Shown here one piece after another: positions 8,131 to 18,597 of a DNA stretch of 64,000 nucleotides. The stretch comes from Lachnospiraceae bacterium V9D3004. Lineage in GTDB: Bacteria > Bacillota > Clostridia > Lachnospirales > Lachnospiraceae. Location: NCBI GenBank assembly GCA_000621985.1, contig KK211381.1:96706-160705 (forward strand). The letters are read 5' to 3'. The notes under the pieces are model-generated. The model was not told the DNA's origin and ran no database searches. It saw only the letters and a program-made list of their open reading frames with translations. Numbering within the stretch: the stretch's first letter is position 1; the number at the start of each line of letters is the position of its first letter. Both the position numbers and the translations under genes were made by a program.

Positions 8131-9189
8131 TTGTCTTCAGATATTATTACAATGGTTCACGGAAGTGGAGGAAGTGCTACTTCAGAACTTATAGAGAGTA
8201 TATTTGAGAAGAATTTTGATAATGATACGTTGTCTGAGATGGAAGACAGTGCTGTGGTTGAAGGGGCACCGAGATTTGCCGTGACGACCGACAGCTTTGT
8301 TGTAAAACCGCTGTTTTTTCAGGGTGGTGATATTGGCAGGCTAAGTATATGCGGAACAGTAAATGATCTGCTTATGAGAGGAGCTGTTCCAAAATACATC
8401 ACGTGCGGTATGATACTGGAGGAGGGTGCCTCGATTGACAATTTGCGCCGTATCACGGAATCGATGGCTGAGACTGCAAAAGAAGCAGGGGTTGAGATAG
8501 TTGCCGGTGACACCAAGGTGATCGAAGGAAATGGTGGAATAATAATTAATACCGCAGGAGTAGGATTTGTCGATGAGAAGCTTGATATTGCTTCAGGAAA
8601 TGCACGACCCGGTGATAAGATTATCGTATCAGGCAATATCGGAGAACATCATGCTGCAATACTTGCATCAAGATTGGGAATTGAAACGGATATAAAGAGT
8701 GACTGCGCGCCACTCGTGAAGATTGTGCACAATTTAATAGCACACCGGATAAGAATACACGTCTTAAGAGATGTTACAAGAGGAGGACTTGCCACTGTAT
8801 TAAAAGAAATAGCCGGAGCATGCGGTAATAATTTCATGATAAAAGAAGAGTTGCTGCCGGTCACATCAATGGTTAAAGAATTCTGCGGACTGTTAGGACT
8901 GGATCCGTTGTATATGGGTAACGAAGGAAAACTGGTCGCAATTGTTCATCCTGAAGATGAAGAAGCTGCTCTTGATATAATCAGACATTCAACGTACGGA
9001 CAGGATGCCGTATGCATAGGAGAAGTTGTGTCGGGTGGTGACAGTGCGTCAGGCAATGATCGTACTTCAGGTAATGACTGTACTTCAAGTAAGGATCACA
9101 CTTCAGGCAGCGTAATACTTGAAACATTAATAGGCGGCAGAAGAGAACTCGACGTTTTACAGGGCGAAGGCCTACCTAGGATATGTTAA
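8131..9189 (+). CDS. hypE: Hydrogenase maturation protein HypE (carbamoyl dehydratase)
   Basis: HypE dehydrates the carbamoylated C-terminal cysteine to thiocyanate and donates CN to the HypC-HypD iron. The protein starts MSSDIITMVHGSGG and ends GLPRIC, with the catalytic terminal Cys in place. I chose the TTG at 8131 because GCAGGAGG ends about 10 nt before it and family members start close to HGSGG; this gives 352 aa. The frame stays open upstream to a TTG at 8071. An 18-bp tandem repeat inserts SGNDRT-like units before the last strand (VILETLIGGRRELD). An 8-T run precedes the gene. No hypA, hypB or endopeptidase gene is adjacent. Confidence 0.9.
   Translation: MSSDIITMVHGSGGSATSELIESIFEKNFDNDTLSEMEDSAVVEGAPRFAVTTDSFVVKPLFFQGGDIGRLSICGTVNDLLMRGAVPKYITCGMILEEGASIDNLRRITESMAETAKEAGVEIVAGDTKVIEGNGGIIINTAGVGFVDEKLDIASGNARPGDKIIVSGNIGEHHAAILASRLGIETDIKSDCAPLVKIVHNLIAHRIRIHVLRDVTRGGLATVLKEIAGACGNNFMIKEELLPVTSMVKEFCGLLGLDPLYMGNEGKLVAIVHPEDEEAALDIIRHSTYGQDAVCIGEVVSGGDSASGNDRTSGNDCTSSKDHTSGSVILETLIGGRRELDVLQGEGLPRIC
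9031..9111 (+). repeat. 18-bp tandem repeat inside hypE
   Basis: Four 18-nt in-frame units (9031, 9049, 9067, 9085) and a half unit encode SGGDSA, SGNDRT, SGNDCT, SSKDHT and SGS. They lie between the conserved CIGEVV segment and the last strand of HypE. Units 2 and 3 differ at three positions, so the array looks younger than the one after echF. Confidence 0.85.
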
Positions 9190-9197
9190 ACAAGAGT

Positions 9198-9367
9198 TAC
9201 TATTCACAGACTACGTAATGACGTACTGATTCGTCGTGCTCGCACGTAAGAATCAGTATGACGTTACGTAGAAGGTTTCTGTGGAGCAGGAACCGCCCCC
9301 ACACCCACAGCCAAAAGCAGCGAAGCTGCGACGGAGCGAAGCGCCGGGCTGTGGGCTGTGAATAGTA
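9198..9367. repeat. Intergenic palindromic element bounded by 12-bp inverted repeats
   Basis: Perfect 12-bp inverted repeats (TACTATTCACAG at 9198-9209, CTGTGAATAGTA at 9356-9367) bound 170 bp of stacked secondary structure. Inside are a 61-nt near-palindrome (9211-9271) with apex CGTGCTCGCACG, a perfect 5-bp stem with GAA loop (GCAGC-GAA-GCTGC, 9317-9329), and a similar imperfect hairpin at 9333-9345. No transposase is encoded. Similar parts occur at 28365-28591, 51204-51229 and 58403-58502. The 320-bp hypE to xylanase gap holds this element and one terminator; I see no gene in it. Confidence 0.75.
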
Positions 9368-9381
9368 TATACAAAACAGGC

Positions 9382-9414
9382 CGGGCTTCATGCTTTGTTC
9401 AAGTATGAAGCCCG
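9382..9414. terminator. Probable bidirectional terminator between hypE and xylanase
   Basis: A perfect 10-bp stem, CGGGCTTCAT and ATGAAGCCCG, encloses a 13-nt loop. On the plus strand it is followed by ACTTAATTTTATT, and on the minus strand by GCCTGTTTTG. The genes on either side converge here, so it could end both transcripts. Confidence 0.65.
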
Positions 9415-9509
9415 ACTTAATTTTATTGTTGATAGATTTAGTAAGAAAGAATTGGAGAATATTATTAAATTGTTTAGTTATTAAATTATTAAGTTTTTAA
9501 ATTAATTGA

Positions 9510-11618
9510 TCAGTTGCAAGGCTCAAATATCCATTGCTGGTTTGCTGCTGAATAATATGACCATTGGATAACATTGCAACCATCGTACGAACCCCAGTCA
9601 TATACGTCAAGGGCGCGTTTGTTGTTAGATACTTTTGTTGTGATTCCGTAAGCATTGTTAGCCTCGGTTTTTGCTATCTGGAACTTTTGGGCGTCTGCTC
9701 CGTTTGCGGAATGTACCTGTATATTGGTTCCGTCCTCATTATTGCCGTAGTAAATATCTAACATGTAACTGTTTCTGTTTTTGAGAGTAACGTATCCGTT
9801 ACCGTCATTCTCAACATACCATTTCTGACCGTTGGAACCGTTGCCGGAACCGATGCATACGTTGGCATTCTCGCTGGTTGAATTGTTCTCAACCTGAAGA
9901 TATTTGTTTGAGTTGACATTCTTGATATAATACCATCCATTATTGATCGTACCGTCATTAATAGACTCAAATGTCCAGGTCTGATTGGATGTTGCTTTAT
10001 AAGACCACTGTAGAACGTTGGTTCCGTCACTCTGACCGAAATTGTTAACATCGAGCGCACGTGCATCTTTTGATACTTTGGTTGTGATTCCGTAAACACC
10101 ATTGGTATTGGTCTTGACAACCTTGAATCGCTGAGCGTCGGCACCGTTATCAGAATATGTCTGGATATTTGCTCCGTCATTATTTTCGCCGTACTGAACA
10201 TCAAGCATATACCCGAGACCGTTTTTAAGGGTCACATATCCGTTTCCTACATTAGTCAGATACCATCTTTGAGCATGCGCGCCTCTTCCTGTTGCAATCT
10301 CTACATTGGTGCTGTTGGCGCCGGTGTTGTTTGCTACCTGAAGGTATTTGTTTGAATTGGTGTTTTTGATATAATACCAACCGTTATTAAGAGTCTGATA
10401 ATTATTGTTGACGGTATTACCTGAGTTGTTCGATCCGCCTGAAGAACCACCGCCAACCGAAAGCCCTGAATCCGTATAAGCATCAAGAGCGCGGTAATAA
10501 GCATATTTTGCATTGCCTAATGTTGAGAACAGAAGCGGAGTATCATCATTGACCCATGATACATCGTCTGAAAGTCCCCAGAATGTAAGTCCGGTAATAT
10601 TGCCGCCGCTTTTCTTGATAGATATAATGTTTTTCATGAGCTGATAGACATAATTGGCCTGATCGATATTATTTTTCTTGTTCGCTATGTCAAGCTCTGT
10701 GATCTGAACTTCGAAGCCTGCATTAACAAATGCTCTGAGAGCCGAAGTATAATAATCAACACTTGGGAAAGTTGTTCCGACGTGAGACTGCATACCTACA
10801 CCGTTACAGATCTTTCCGCTGGAATTGATATAATTAACCAATGCGATTACATCGTTTACTTCCATATAGGTGTTGAAGTCATTATAAAACAGGCTGACTT
10901 TGTTCTTAAGTCCGAAGTAATCAATGCATTCGTAAGCATATCTGAATGCTCTTTTAATAAATGCCGGAGAGGTTCCGCCTTTGCCGTATACGGCTTCCCA
11001 TCCGGAGTTGGAAGCATGAAGATATTCATTTACAACATCCCATGCATAAACAACGCTTCCGTAAGGACTGGAGTATACATGATTGATCACGCTCTTGATA
11101 TAATATTCCATGCGTGCATCCATTACGCTCTGTGATACATATCCGTAATTAGTGGAATAACCGACTCTGAAAAACCATGCGGGAGTCTGTGCGTGCCAGA
11201 GAAGAGTATGGGCTCTCATGCCAAGTCCGTTTTCATAACATTTTTTCATAACACTGTCAACAGTGCTGAAATTAAGTTTGGGAAGATATGTCTCTGTACA
11301 TGATGACGGAACATAGTAGCCCTGCTTTTCGGCATCACTTTTTGAGATAAGATTCGGAGAATATCCCAAAATGGAATCAGGCTTCATTTCATTTTCAAGT
11401 GTTATGCTGTTATACTGTGATTTAACATGCGATAAGATACTTGAATTATTCAATTGCCAAGAGTTGATGCAGGTTCCGGAATGGCCTAACAGACTGCCGT
11501 AAGTATTAAGAAGTGTTGCCGTTGCGGCCTGTGATTTTGTCGGGATCACAATTGTGCCGAGAACAAGAGCGAACACGATAATACTGCCTGTAAGCCTTTT
11601 GAATATTTTAGTATTCAT
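9510..11618 (-). CDS. Secreted GH10 endo-1,4-beta-xylanase with two CBM13 (ricin-type) modules
   Basis: A 702-residue secreted enzyme. Start chosen at 11618 because CAGGAGG lies 8 nt upstream and a signal peptide (MNTKIFKRLTG..., hydrophobic core, cleavage near SQA-A) follows; the frame extends 20 codons further without a good site. Residues 32-375 form the GH10 barrel: acid/base Glu198 (WDVVNEY) and nucleophile Glu308 (QITELDI). A Gly/Ser/Asn linker (about 390-415) leads to two consecutive CBM13/ricin-type domains (about 420-560 and 570-702). Both start NNGWYYIKN, and W/F motifs such as QRWYL, QRFKV and QTWTF mark the trefoil repeats. The two modules are clearly an internal duplication. It would cut xylan chains and bind xylan or its side chains outside the cell. 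It is transcribed alone. Confidence 0.93.
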   Translation of the reverse strand: MNTKIFKRLTGSIIVFALVLGTIVIPTKSQAATATLLNTYGSLLGHSGTCINSWQLNNSSILSHVKSQYNSITLENEMKPDSILGYSPNLISKSDAEKQGYYVPSSCTETYLPKLNFSTVDSVMKKCYENGLGMRAHTLLWHAQTPAWFFRVGYSTNYGYVSQSVMDARMEYYIKSVINHVYSSPYGSVVYAWDVVNEYLHASNSGWEAVYGKGGTSPAFIKRAFRYAYECIDYFGLKNKVSLFYNDFNTYMEVNDVIALVNYINSSGKICNGVGMQSHVGTTFPSVDYYTSALRAFVNAGFEVQITELDIANKKNNIDQANYVYQLMKNIISIKKSGGNITGLTFWGLSDDVSWVNDDTPLLFSTLGNAKYAYYRALDAYTDSGLSVGGGSSGGSNNSGNTVNNNYQTLNNGWYYIKNTNSNKYLQVANNTGANSTNVEIATGRGAHAQRWYLTNVGNGYVTLKNGLGYMLDVQYGENNDGANIQTYSDNGADAQRFKVVKTNTNGVYGITTKVSKDARALDVNNFGQSDGTNVLQWSYKATSNQTWTFESINDGTINNGWYYIKNVNSNKYLQVENNSTSENANVCIGSGNGSNGQKWYVENDGNGYVTLKNRNSYMLDIYYGNNEDGTNIQVHSANGADAQKFQIAKTEANNAYGITTKVSNNKRALDVYDWGSYDGCNVIQWSYYSAANQQWIFEPCN

Positions 11619-11771
11619 TAATAAAACCTCCTGTGATATTTGGTTATATAAAAATACGGGTAGCATGTGAAATGTCACAACAATAATTCCGTTTCACCTC
11701 CGATCCATTGTGCAATATTTGCAACATTTCCAAAAAATTGAAATCATCTTTGTGGAATATTCCATAACTAA

Positions 11772-11800
11772 TTATTACTGTTTTTTATTTGTTTGGTCAA
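11772..11800 (-). promoter_or_regulatory. Sigma-A-type promoter of the GH10 xylanase
   Basis: On the minus strand TTGACC (11800-11795) is followed after 17 bp by TAATAA (11777-11772). This would leave a leader of roughly 150 nt before the xylanase ATG at 11618. Confidence 0.55.
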
Positions 11801-11921
11801 TTGGTTGTTTGTTAACTAAATATGCAAAAAAAATTTGATAACAAGCGTTACATATTGAGCGTTGCATAAAAAACAACAATAAATATATATAAAAAAGGTG
11901 CTTTGTAATGTCTCAAACCTA

Positions 11922-13449
<1,528 letters not shown>

Positions 13450-13478
13450 ATTTAAAGATATGATACACATAAAACTGA

Positions 13479-13502
13479 CAGCCGGAGAATAACCTCCGGC
13501 TG
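13479..13502 (+). terminator. Hairpin after guaB
   Basis: A perfect 9-bp stem CAGCCGGAG/CTCCGGCTG with a 6-nt loop lies 30 nt after the guaB stop. The following AAATCTTTATA is only weakly T-rich, so termination may be partial and the amidase gene may receive read-through. Confidence 0.5.
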
Positions 13503-13528
13503 AAATCTTTATACAGAAGGTGTAATAT

Positions 13529-14422
13529 ATGGAGAAGGATAACGGTACCAATCATAGCGGATACAGGAGTGGTACACGTAACAGATATAATGGCGGAAGC
13601 GGAAACAGTTCACGCGACAGATATAATAACGGAAGCGGAAGCAGTTCACATAACAGATATAATAACGGAAACGGAAGCAGTTCACGCGGCAGTTATAATT
13701 CCAGAAGCAGATACAGTGGCGGTAACAGGAGAAGACCACGCCGTAGGCGCAGGAATAATGTTTTTTTGTTTTTTGTGACCGGTGCAGTTGTTCTTGGAGT
13801 GCTGACTACGGTTTTTCTGCTGTTAAAGATAGTTCTGCCTGCTAATGAAAAGAAAGAACAGCCGGTAACCGTTCCTAAAACTGCTGCCGTAAATGTGGTT
13901 AAAGATTATCTTACCCCTAATCCTTATTCAAGACCGCAGGATCCCTTAACAAAAATAAACGGAGTGGTTGTTCATTACACTGCAAATCCGGGAACGGATG
14001 CAGAGGCAAACAGAAATTATTTTGAGGGTCTGGCGGAAGCGGCGGCCGGAAAGAGTAATCCCACATATGCAAGCAGTCATTATGTCATAGGTCTGGATGG
14101 AACGATAATACAATGTATACCGCTTACTGAGATATCTTATGCCTCAAATGACCGTAATGATGATACCGTGTCAATAGAGTGCTGTCATCCCGACAGTACC
14201 GGTAAATTTACGCCGGATACTTATCAGTCCCTTGTTAAGCTTGTTGCATGGCTTTGCGGTGAATACAATATTCATTCGGATGGAATTATAAGACATTATG
14301 ATGTGACGGGAAAGATGTGCCCGAAATATTATGTTGAACATGAAGATGAATGGGATTCATTTAAAATGGATGTAGAAGATTATATAGACAAAAACGGTAC
14401 AACGGCAACTCAAGCACCATAG
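13529..14422 (+). CDS. Membrane-anchored N-acetylmuramoyl-L-alanine amidase with repeat-rich cytoplasmic tail
   Basis: A 297-residue protein. Residues 1-72 are low complexity: three 12-residue RYNNGSGSSS-type repeats and then an Arg-rich block (RRRPRRRRR). One transmembrane segment (about 75-100, FLFFVTGAVVLGVLTTVFLL) follows, so the basic tail should stay inside and the catalytic domain outside. Residues about 145-280 are an Amidase_2 (PGRP-like) zinc amidase: VVVHYTA, SSHYVIGLDG, and IIRHYDVTGKMCPKY supply the His/His/Cys-type zinc ligands. It would cleave the bond between MurNAc and the stem peptide. AGAAGG precedes the ATG. Function of the repeat tail is unknown. Confidence 0.88.
   Translation: MEKDNGTNHSGYRSGTRNRYNGGSGNSSRDRYNNGSGSSSHNRYNNGNGSSSRGSYNSRSRYSGGNRRRPRRRRRNNVFLFFVTGAVVLGVLTTVFLLLKIVLPANEKKEQPVTVPKTAAVNVVKDYLTPNPYSRPQDPLTKINGVVVHYTANPGTDAEANRNYFEGLAEAAAGKSNPTYASSHYVIGLDGTIIQCIPLTEISYASNDRNDDTVSIECCHPDSTGKFTPDTYQSLVKLVAWLCGEYNIHSDGIIRHYDVTGKMCPKYYVEHEDEWDSFKMDVEDYIDKNGTTATQAP
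13583..13690 (+). repeat. 36-bp tandem repeat in the amidase gene
   Basis: Three in-frame 36-nt units (13583, 13619, 13655) encode RYNGGSGNSSRD, RYNNGSGSSSHN and RYNNGNGSSSRG. Units 2 and 3 are close to identical at the DNA level. The translated region is the cytoplasmic N-terminus. Confidence 0.85.
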
Positions 14423-14491
14423 AGAAATAAATATATCAGAAAACGTAAAGTTCATTGTCACTTATCTCAGATGGTTACGGGAGCTGATCAT

Positions 14492-14971
14492 TTAAAGATT
14501 GAGTACAATTGATTTTCCTGCTGAGGGATATGGAGTGATCTTTACGTTGGCTGCGCGCAACATGGTCTTTGCGGCGATTGTAGAGTCGGTTCCGGAATAT
14601 TTATCGCTGAGATATATCACTTCGGTGATACCTGATTGTATGATAGCTTTGGTGCACTCGTTGCATGGGAAGAGAGTAGTGTATATTCTTGAACCGCGTA
14701 TATCGGTTCCCGTGTAGTTGAGGATCGCATTAAGCTCGGCATGACACACGTAGAGATACTTTGTGTCGAGCGGATCGCCTTCGCGTTCCCATGGAAATTC
14801 ATCATCACTGCATCCGACAGGCATGCCGTTATAGCCGACAGATAAGATCTTATTGCTCTTGCTCACGATACAGGCACCGACGGAAGTGTTTGGATCCTTG
14901 CTTCTTTCAGCTGAGAGAAGAGCGATTCCCATAAAATATTCATCCCATTTCAAATAATCGTTTTTTTTCAT
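14492..14971 (-). CDS. Deoxycytidylate (dCMP) deaminase
   Basis: A 159-residue ComEB/dCMP deaminase family enzyme that converts dCMP to dUMP for thymidylate synthesis. The zinc site is complete: CHAELNAIL (His and catalytic Glu) and PCNECTKAI (two Cys). The N-terminal WDEYFMGIALLSAERSKDPNTSVGA is typical. On the minus strand GAGGTG lies 6 nt before the ATG. It lies downstream of rpsT on the same strand but the rpsT terminator separates them, so it probably has its own weak promoter or depends on read-through. Confidence 0.93.
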   Translation of the reverse strand: MKKNDYLKWDEYFMGIALLSAERSKDPNTSVGACIVSKSNKILSVGYNGMPVGCSDDEFPWEREGDPLDTKYLYVCHAELNAILNYTGTDIRGSRIYTTLFPCNECTKAIIQSGITEVIYLSDKYSGTDSTIAAKTMLRAANVKITPYPSAGKSIVLNL

Positions 14972-14986
14972 ACAGGCACCTCACAT

Positions 14987-15016
14987 AAAAGGGCTGCTAC
15001 AAAAATGTAACAGCCC
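14987..15016 (-). terminator. Rho-independent terminator of rpsT
   Basis: Read on the minus strand, GGGCTGTTAC and GTAGCAGCCC form a stem with one mismatch around a short T-rich loop, followed by TTTTA. It lies 28 nt after the rpsT stop. Confidence 0.8.
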
Positions 15017-15043
15017 GTAAGTGTTAAGAATAATATATCAAAA

Positions 15044-15307
15044 TTAAGCCATCTTATTAACAGCAACAGCCAATCTTGAAATCTTTCTTGAAGCAGTGTT
15101 CTTATGAAATACGCCTTTACGCTGAGCCTTGTCTATCTCTGAGATTGCATCTTTCAATGCAATTGCAGCCGCCTCAGAGTCTTTAGCAGCGATAGCAGCG
15201 TCTACTTTCTTGATAGCTGTCTTAACTTTTGAACGGATAGCCTTATTCTTGTTAGCTCTTGTTCTTGTTACGAGAATTCTCTTCTTAGCAGACTTGATAT
15301 TTGCCAT
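15044..15307 (-). CDS. rpsT: 30S ribosomal protein S20
   Basis: An 87-residue basic protein, MANIKSAKKRILVTRT..., with the standard S20 sequence pattern (NKAIRSKVKTAIKKVD; C-terminal HKNTASRKISRLA). The start at 15307 is preceded by GGGAGGTGG; a longer in-frame ATG five codons upstream overlaps that box and is rejected. S20 binds the 5' domain of 16S rRNA. It is divergent to lepA, and both have promoters in the shared gap, a gene pairing common in Firmicutes. Confidence 0.97.
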   Translation of the reverse strand: MANIKSAKKRILVTRTRANKNKAIRSKVKTAIKKVDAAIAAKDSEAAAIALKDAISEIDKAQRKGVFHKNTASRKISRLAVAVNKMA

Positions 15308-15384
15308 GATTCCACCTCCCATGTATCTGGATTCATAAGCGGCATGTAGGGAGACACGATAATCCTACTTATGCACACTTAGAT

Positions 15385-15414
15385 ATTTTATTATAAGAGG
15401 CATGTGTATGTCAA
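15385..15414 (-). promoter_or_regulatory. Promoter of rpsT
   Basis: On the minus strand TTGACA (15414-15409) is followed after 18 bp by TAAAAT (15390-15385). The mRNA leader to the rpsT ATG would be about 70 nt. Confidence 0.65.
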
Positions 15415-15477
15415 GTGGAAAAATAAAAAAACTTTTGGGGAAGTGTTGCTTGTGTTCTTTTCATTTGTTTTGAAATG

Positions 15478-15486
15478 TGTTATAAT
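15478..15486 (+). promoter_or_regulatory. Extended -10 promoter of lepA
   Basis: TGTTATAAT is a consensus extended -10 element. The sequence at the expected -35 distance (TTTTCA) is poor, as often seen when the TG extension is present. It is 41 bp upstream of the lepA ATG. Confidence 0.6.
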
Positions 15487-15527
15487 ATATCAGATTATAG
15501 CAATGGAAAACAGGAGGAACTTACCCG

Positions 15528-17345
15528 ATGGCAGATATAGACCAGAGCCATATCAGGAATTTTTGTATAATAGCACATATCGATCACGGCAAATCAACAC
15601 TTGCCGACAGAATTATAGAGAAGACAGGTCTTTTAACTGAGAGAGAGATGCAGGAACAGGTACTTGATAATATGGAGCTTGAGCGCGAGCGTGGGATCAC
15701 TATCAAGGCCCAGACTGTAAGAATCGTATATACCGCAAATGATGGAGAAGAATATATTTTCAACCTCATTGATACACCGGGACATGTGGATTTTAATTAT
15801 GAAGTGTCAAGAAGCCTTGCTGCATGTGAAGGAGCTATACTTGTAGTTGATGCGGCCCAGGGAATTGAGGCTCAGACGCTGGCCAATTGCTATCTTGCGA
15901 TCGATCATGATCTTGAGATCATGCCTGTGATCAATAAGATAGATCTTCCAAGCGCCGAACCTCAGAGAGTAATAAATGAGATAGAAGACGTTATCGGACT
16001 TGAAGCAGCCGATGCACCGTTAATATCTGCCAAGAACGGCATCAATATTGAACAGGTGCTCGAGAAGATAGTCGAAAAGATACCGGCACCTTCGGGGGAT
16101 CCTTGTGGGGCGCTTAAAGCACTCATTTTTGACTCATTATATGATTCGTATAAGGGTGTTATTGTATTTTGCCGCTTATTTGACGGACATGTTAAAAAAG
16201 GTACCAATATCAGAATGATGGCAACAGGAGCAACTGCAGAAGTTGTTGAAGTCGGAACTTTCGGCGCCGGACAGTTCATTCCGTGTGATGAATTGTCAGC
16301 GGGAATGGTAGGTTACATAACCGCAAGCCTTAAAGATGTATCGGGAACACGCGTGGGTGATACGATAACAGATAATGCAAGACCCTGCGAAAAAGCGCTT
16401 CCCGGATACAAGAAAGTACTTCCTATGGTTTATTGCGGCTTGTATCCCGCAGACGGAGCAAGATATGCAGATCTTCGTGATGCGCTCGAAAAGCTTCAGC
16501 TTAATGATGCCTCACTTCAATATGAAGCAGAGACTTCGGTGGCTTTGGGATTCGGTTTCAGGTGTGGTTTCCTTGGACTTCTCCATCTTGAGATCATACA
16601 GGAGAGACTTGAAAGAGAATATAATCTCGATCTTGTGACAACGGCACCGGGCGTTATATATAAAGTATACAAAACCGACGGTTCGGTGATCGAAGTGACC
16701 AATCCTTCGAACCTGCCCAATCCGTCGGAGATCAATTACATGGAAGAACCTGTTGTTGATGCCGAGATAATGGTTACGACGGAGTATGTGGGAGCCATTA
16801 TGAAACTCTGTCAGGAACGACGGGGAATATATGTCGGTATGGAATATATGGAGGAAACAAGAGCTCTGTTAAAATATATTCTGCCGCTTAACGAGATAAT
16901 ATATGACTTCTTTGATTCATTGAAGTCGCGATCAAGAGGATATGCTTCATTTGATTATGATATTAAGGGTTATCAGAAAGCCGAACTTGTCAAACTCGAT
17001 ATCCTGATCAATAAGGAAGAAGTGGACGCGCTGTCATTTATCGTACATGCCGATTCTACTTATGAACGTGGAAGAAAAATGTGCGAAAAGCTTAAAAAAG
17101 AGATTCCTCGCCACCTGTTTGAGATTCCGATTCAGGCGGCTATCGGAAGCAAGGTTATCGCAAGAGAGACTGTCAAGGCTGTCCGTAAAGATGTACTTGC
17201 CAAATGTTACGGCGGAGATATCACACGTAAGAAGAAACTTCTCGAGAAACAGAAAGAAGGAAAGAAGCGAATGCGCCAGATTGGCAATGTGGAGATACCG
17301 CAGAAAGCATTTATGAGCGTATTGAAGCTTGATGACGAAGGATGA
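15528..17345 (+). CDS. lepA: Elongation factor 4 (LepA GTPase)
   Basis: A 605-residue translation GTPase that back-translocates or remodels stalled ribosomes. All G motifs are present: [25 protein letters not shown]. The EF-G-like domains and the LepA-specific C-terminal domain ([18 protein letters not shown]) follow. Length matches the family (about 600). CAGGAGG precedes the ATG. Its stop overlaps the hemW start (ATGA), so lepA, hemW and probably the sirtuin gene form one operon. Confidence 0.97.
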   Translation: MADIDQSHIRNFCIIAHIDHGKSTLADRIIEKTGLLTEREMQEQVLDNMELERERGITIKAQTVRIVYTANDGEEYIFNLIDTPGHVDFNYEVSRSLAACEGAILVVDAAQGIEAQTLANCYLAIDHDLEIMPVINKIDLPSAEPQRVINEIEDVIGLEAADAPLISAKNGINIEQVLEKIVEKIPAPSGDPCGALKALIFDSLYDSYKGVIVFCRLFDGHVKKGTNIRMMATGATAEVVEVGTFGAGQFIPCDELSAGMVGYITASLKDVSGTRVGDTITDNARPCEKALPGYKKVLPMVYCGLYPADGARYADLRDALEKLQLNDASLQYEAETSVALGFGFRCGFLGLLHLEIIQERLEREYNLDLVTTAPGVIYKVYKTDGSVIEVTNPSNLPNPSEINYMEEPVVDAEIMVTTEYVGAIMKLCQERRGIYVGMEYMEETRALLKYILPLNEIIYDFFDSLKSRSRGYASFDYDIKGYQKAELVKLDILINKEEVDALSFIVHADSTYERGRKMCEKLKKEIPRHLFEIPIQAAIGSKVIARETVKAVRKDVLAKCYGGDITRKKKLLEKQKEGKKRMRQIGNVEIPQKAFMSVLKLDDEG

Positions 17346-18580
17346 TGAAAAAGAAGCTTGCCGTATATATCCATATACCGTTCTGTGTGAAAAAATGTGC
17401 ATATTGTGATTTTAATTCAGCCAAACCAAAGAACGGTCAGATCGATTTATATGTGTCATCACTTAAGAATGAGATAATAAGTATGGTGCCTTCATTGATG
17501 AAAATGTCGGATCATTCTGTTGATACGGTATATATCGGCGGCGGCACGCCATCAATGATAGATGCACACTTCATAGAAGATGTACTCGCAATATTGAAGG
17601 AAGCGTTTGAAAAAGAAACAGCAGGTTCATACAAACCTTCCGAGATAACGATAGAATGCAATCCGGGTACAGTTTTTGATAAAGAAGATAATTTTGTTAT
17701 ATACAGACGTGCGGGTATCAACCGTTTGAGTCTAGGACTTCAATCCGCTAATGAGGAGGAACTTGCAATACTCGGAAGGATACATACACGTGAAGACTGG
17801 AAGAGATCAGTAAAGCTTGCCAGATATGCCGGCTTTGATAATATTAATACCGATCTGATCTCTGGTATTCCGGGACAGACATGGGAAGATTTTAAAAGAT
17901 CGCTTGATACAGTGATTACTACAGGAGTAGAACATATTTCGGTCTACAGCCTGATGATTGAGGAAGGAACGCCTCTTTACGAGAGATATAAGCCGGAGAG
18001 TCTTACGGAAGAGGAACGCGACAGGCTTAATGAAAATGATCGTCTGATATATGATAATACCGGAAATGTACTGAAAATGGCAGGATACGAACGATATGAG
18101 ATATCCAATTACGCAAAACCGGGATATGAATGCAGACATAATATTGTCTATTGGAAGCGTGGAGATTATATCGGATTCGGCCTTGGTGCAGCATCGCTTA
18201 TTGGTAATATAAGATTTAAGAATACCGATTCATTAAGTGAATATATGAGAATGTATGACGGTTCGTGCCCGGATGATAAGTCATTTAGTGATAAATTATG
18301 TGCAAGTGTACCTGAATTCATGCTAAAAGGTAAAAATGAAGTTGAATGTATCGATAAGAACGGTCAGATGGCGGAATATGCATTTCTCGGACTTCGCATG
18401 ACAGAAGGTATATCCGAAGAAGGTTTCAGGAATGAATTCGGTATAAGCATTGATGATATATACGCAGATGTAATAAAGCGCTATGTAAACATGGGGATGC
18501 TTATAAGGAAAGACGGAATGATTCGATTGTCAAAAGAGGGTTTTAATGTAAGTAACCGGATCATGGCAGATTTTCTATAA
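17342..18580 (+). CDS. hemW: Heme chaperone / radical SAM protein HemW
   Basis: A 412-residue radical SAM protein. The motif [14 protein letters not shown] places the cluster ligands at Cys15, Cys19 and Cys22 from the first [11 protein letters not shown] and the C-terminal HemN-like domain ([15 protein letters not shown]) are typical. The fourth-cysteine version CxxxCxxCxF separates it from true HemN. HemW binds heme and is thought to deliver it to respiratory proteins. The lepA-hemW overlap is conserved in many Firmicutes. A second ATG three bases downstream could also serve. Confidence 0.93.
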   Translation: MMKKKLAVYIHIPFCVKKCAYCDFNSAKPKNGQIDLYVSSLKNEIISMVPSLMKMSDHSVDTVYIGGGTPSMIDAHFIEDVLAILKEAFEKETAGSYKPSEITIECNPGTVFDKEDNFVIYRRAGINRLSLGLQSANEEELAILGRIHTREDWKRSVKLARYAGFDNINTDLISGIPGQTWEDFKRSLDTVITTGVEHISVYSLMIEEGTPLYERYKPESLTEEERDRLNENDRLIYDNTGNVLKMAGYERYEISNYAKPGYECRHNIVYWKRGDYIGFGLGAASLIGNIRFKNTDSLSEYMRMYDGSCPDDKSFSDKLCASVPEFMLKGKNEVECIDKNGQMAEYAFLGLRMTEGISEEGFRNEFGISIDDIYADVIKRYVNMGMLIRKDGMIRLSKEGFNVSNRIMADFL

Positions 18581-18597
18581 AAGGGAGGTATTACATT

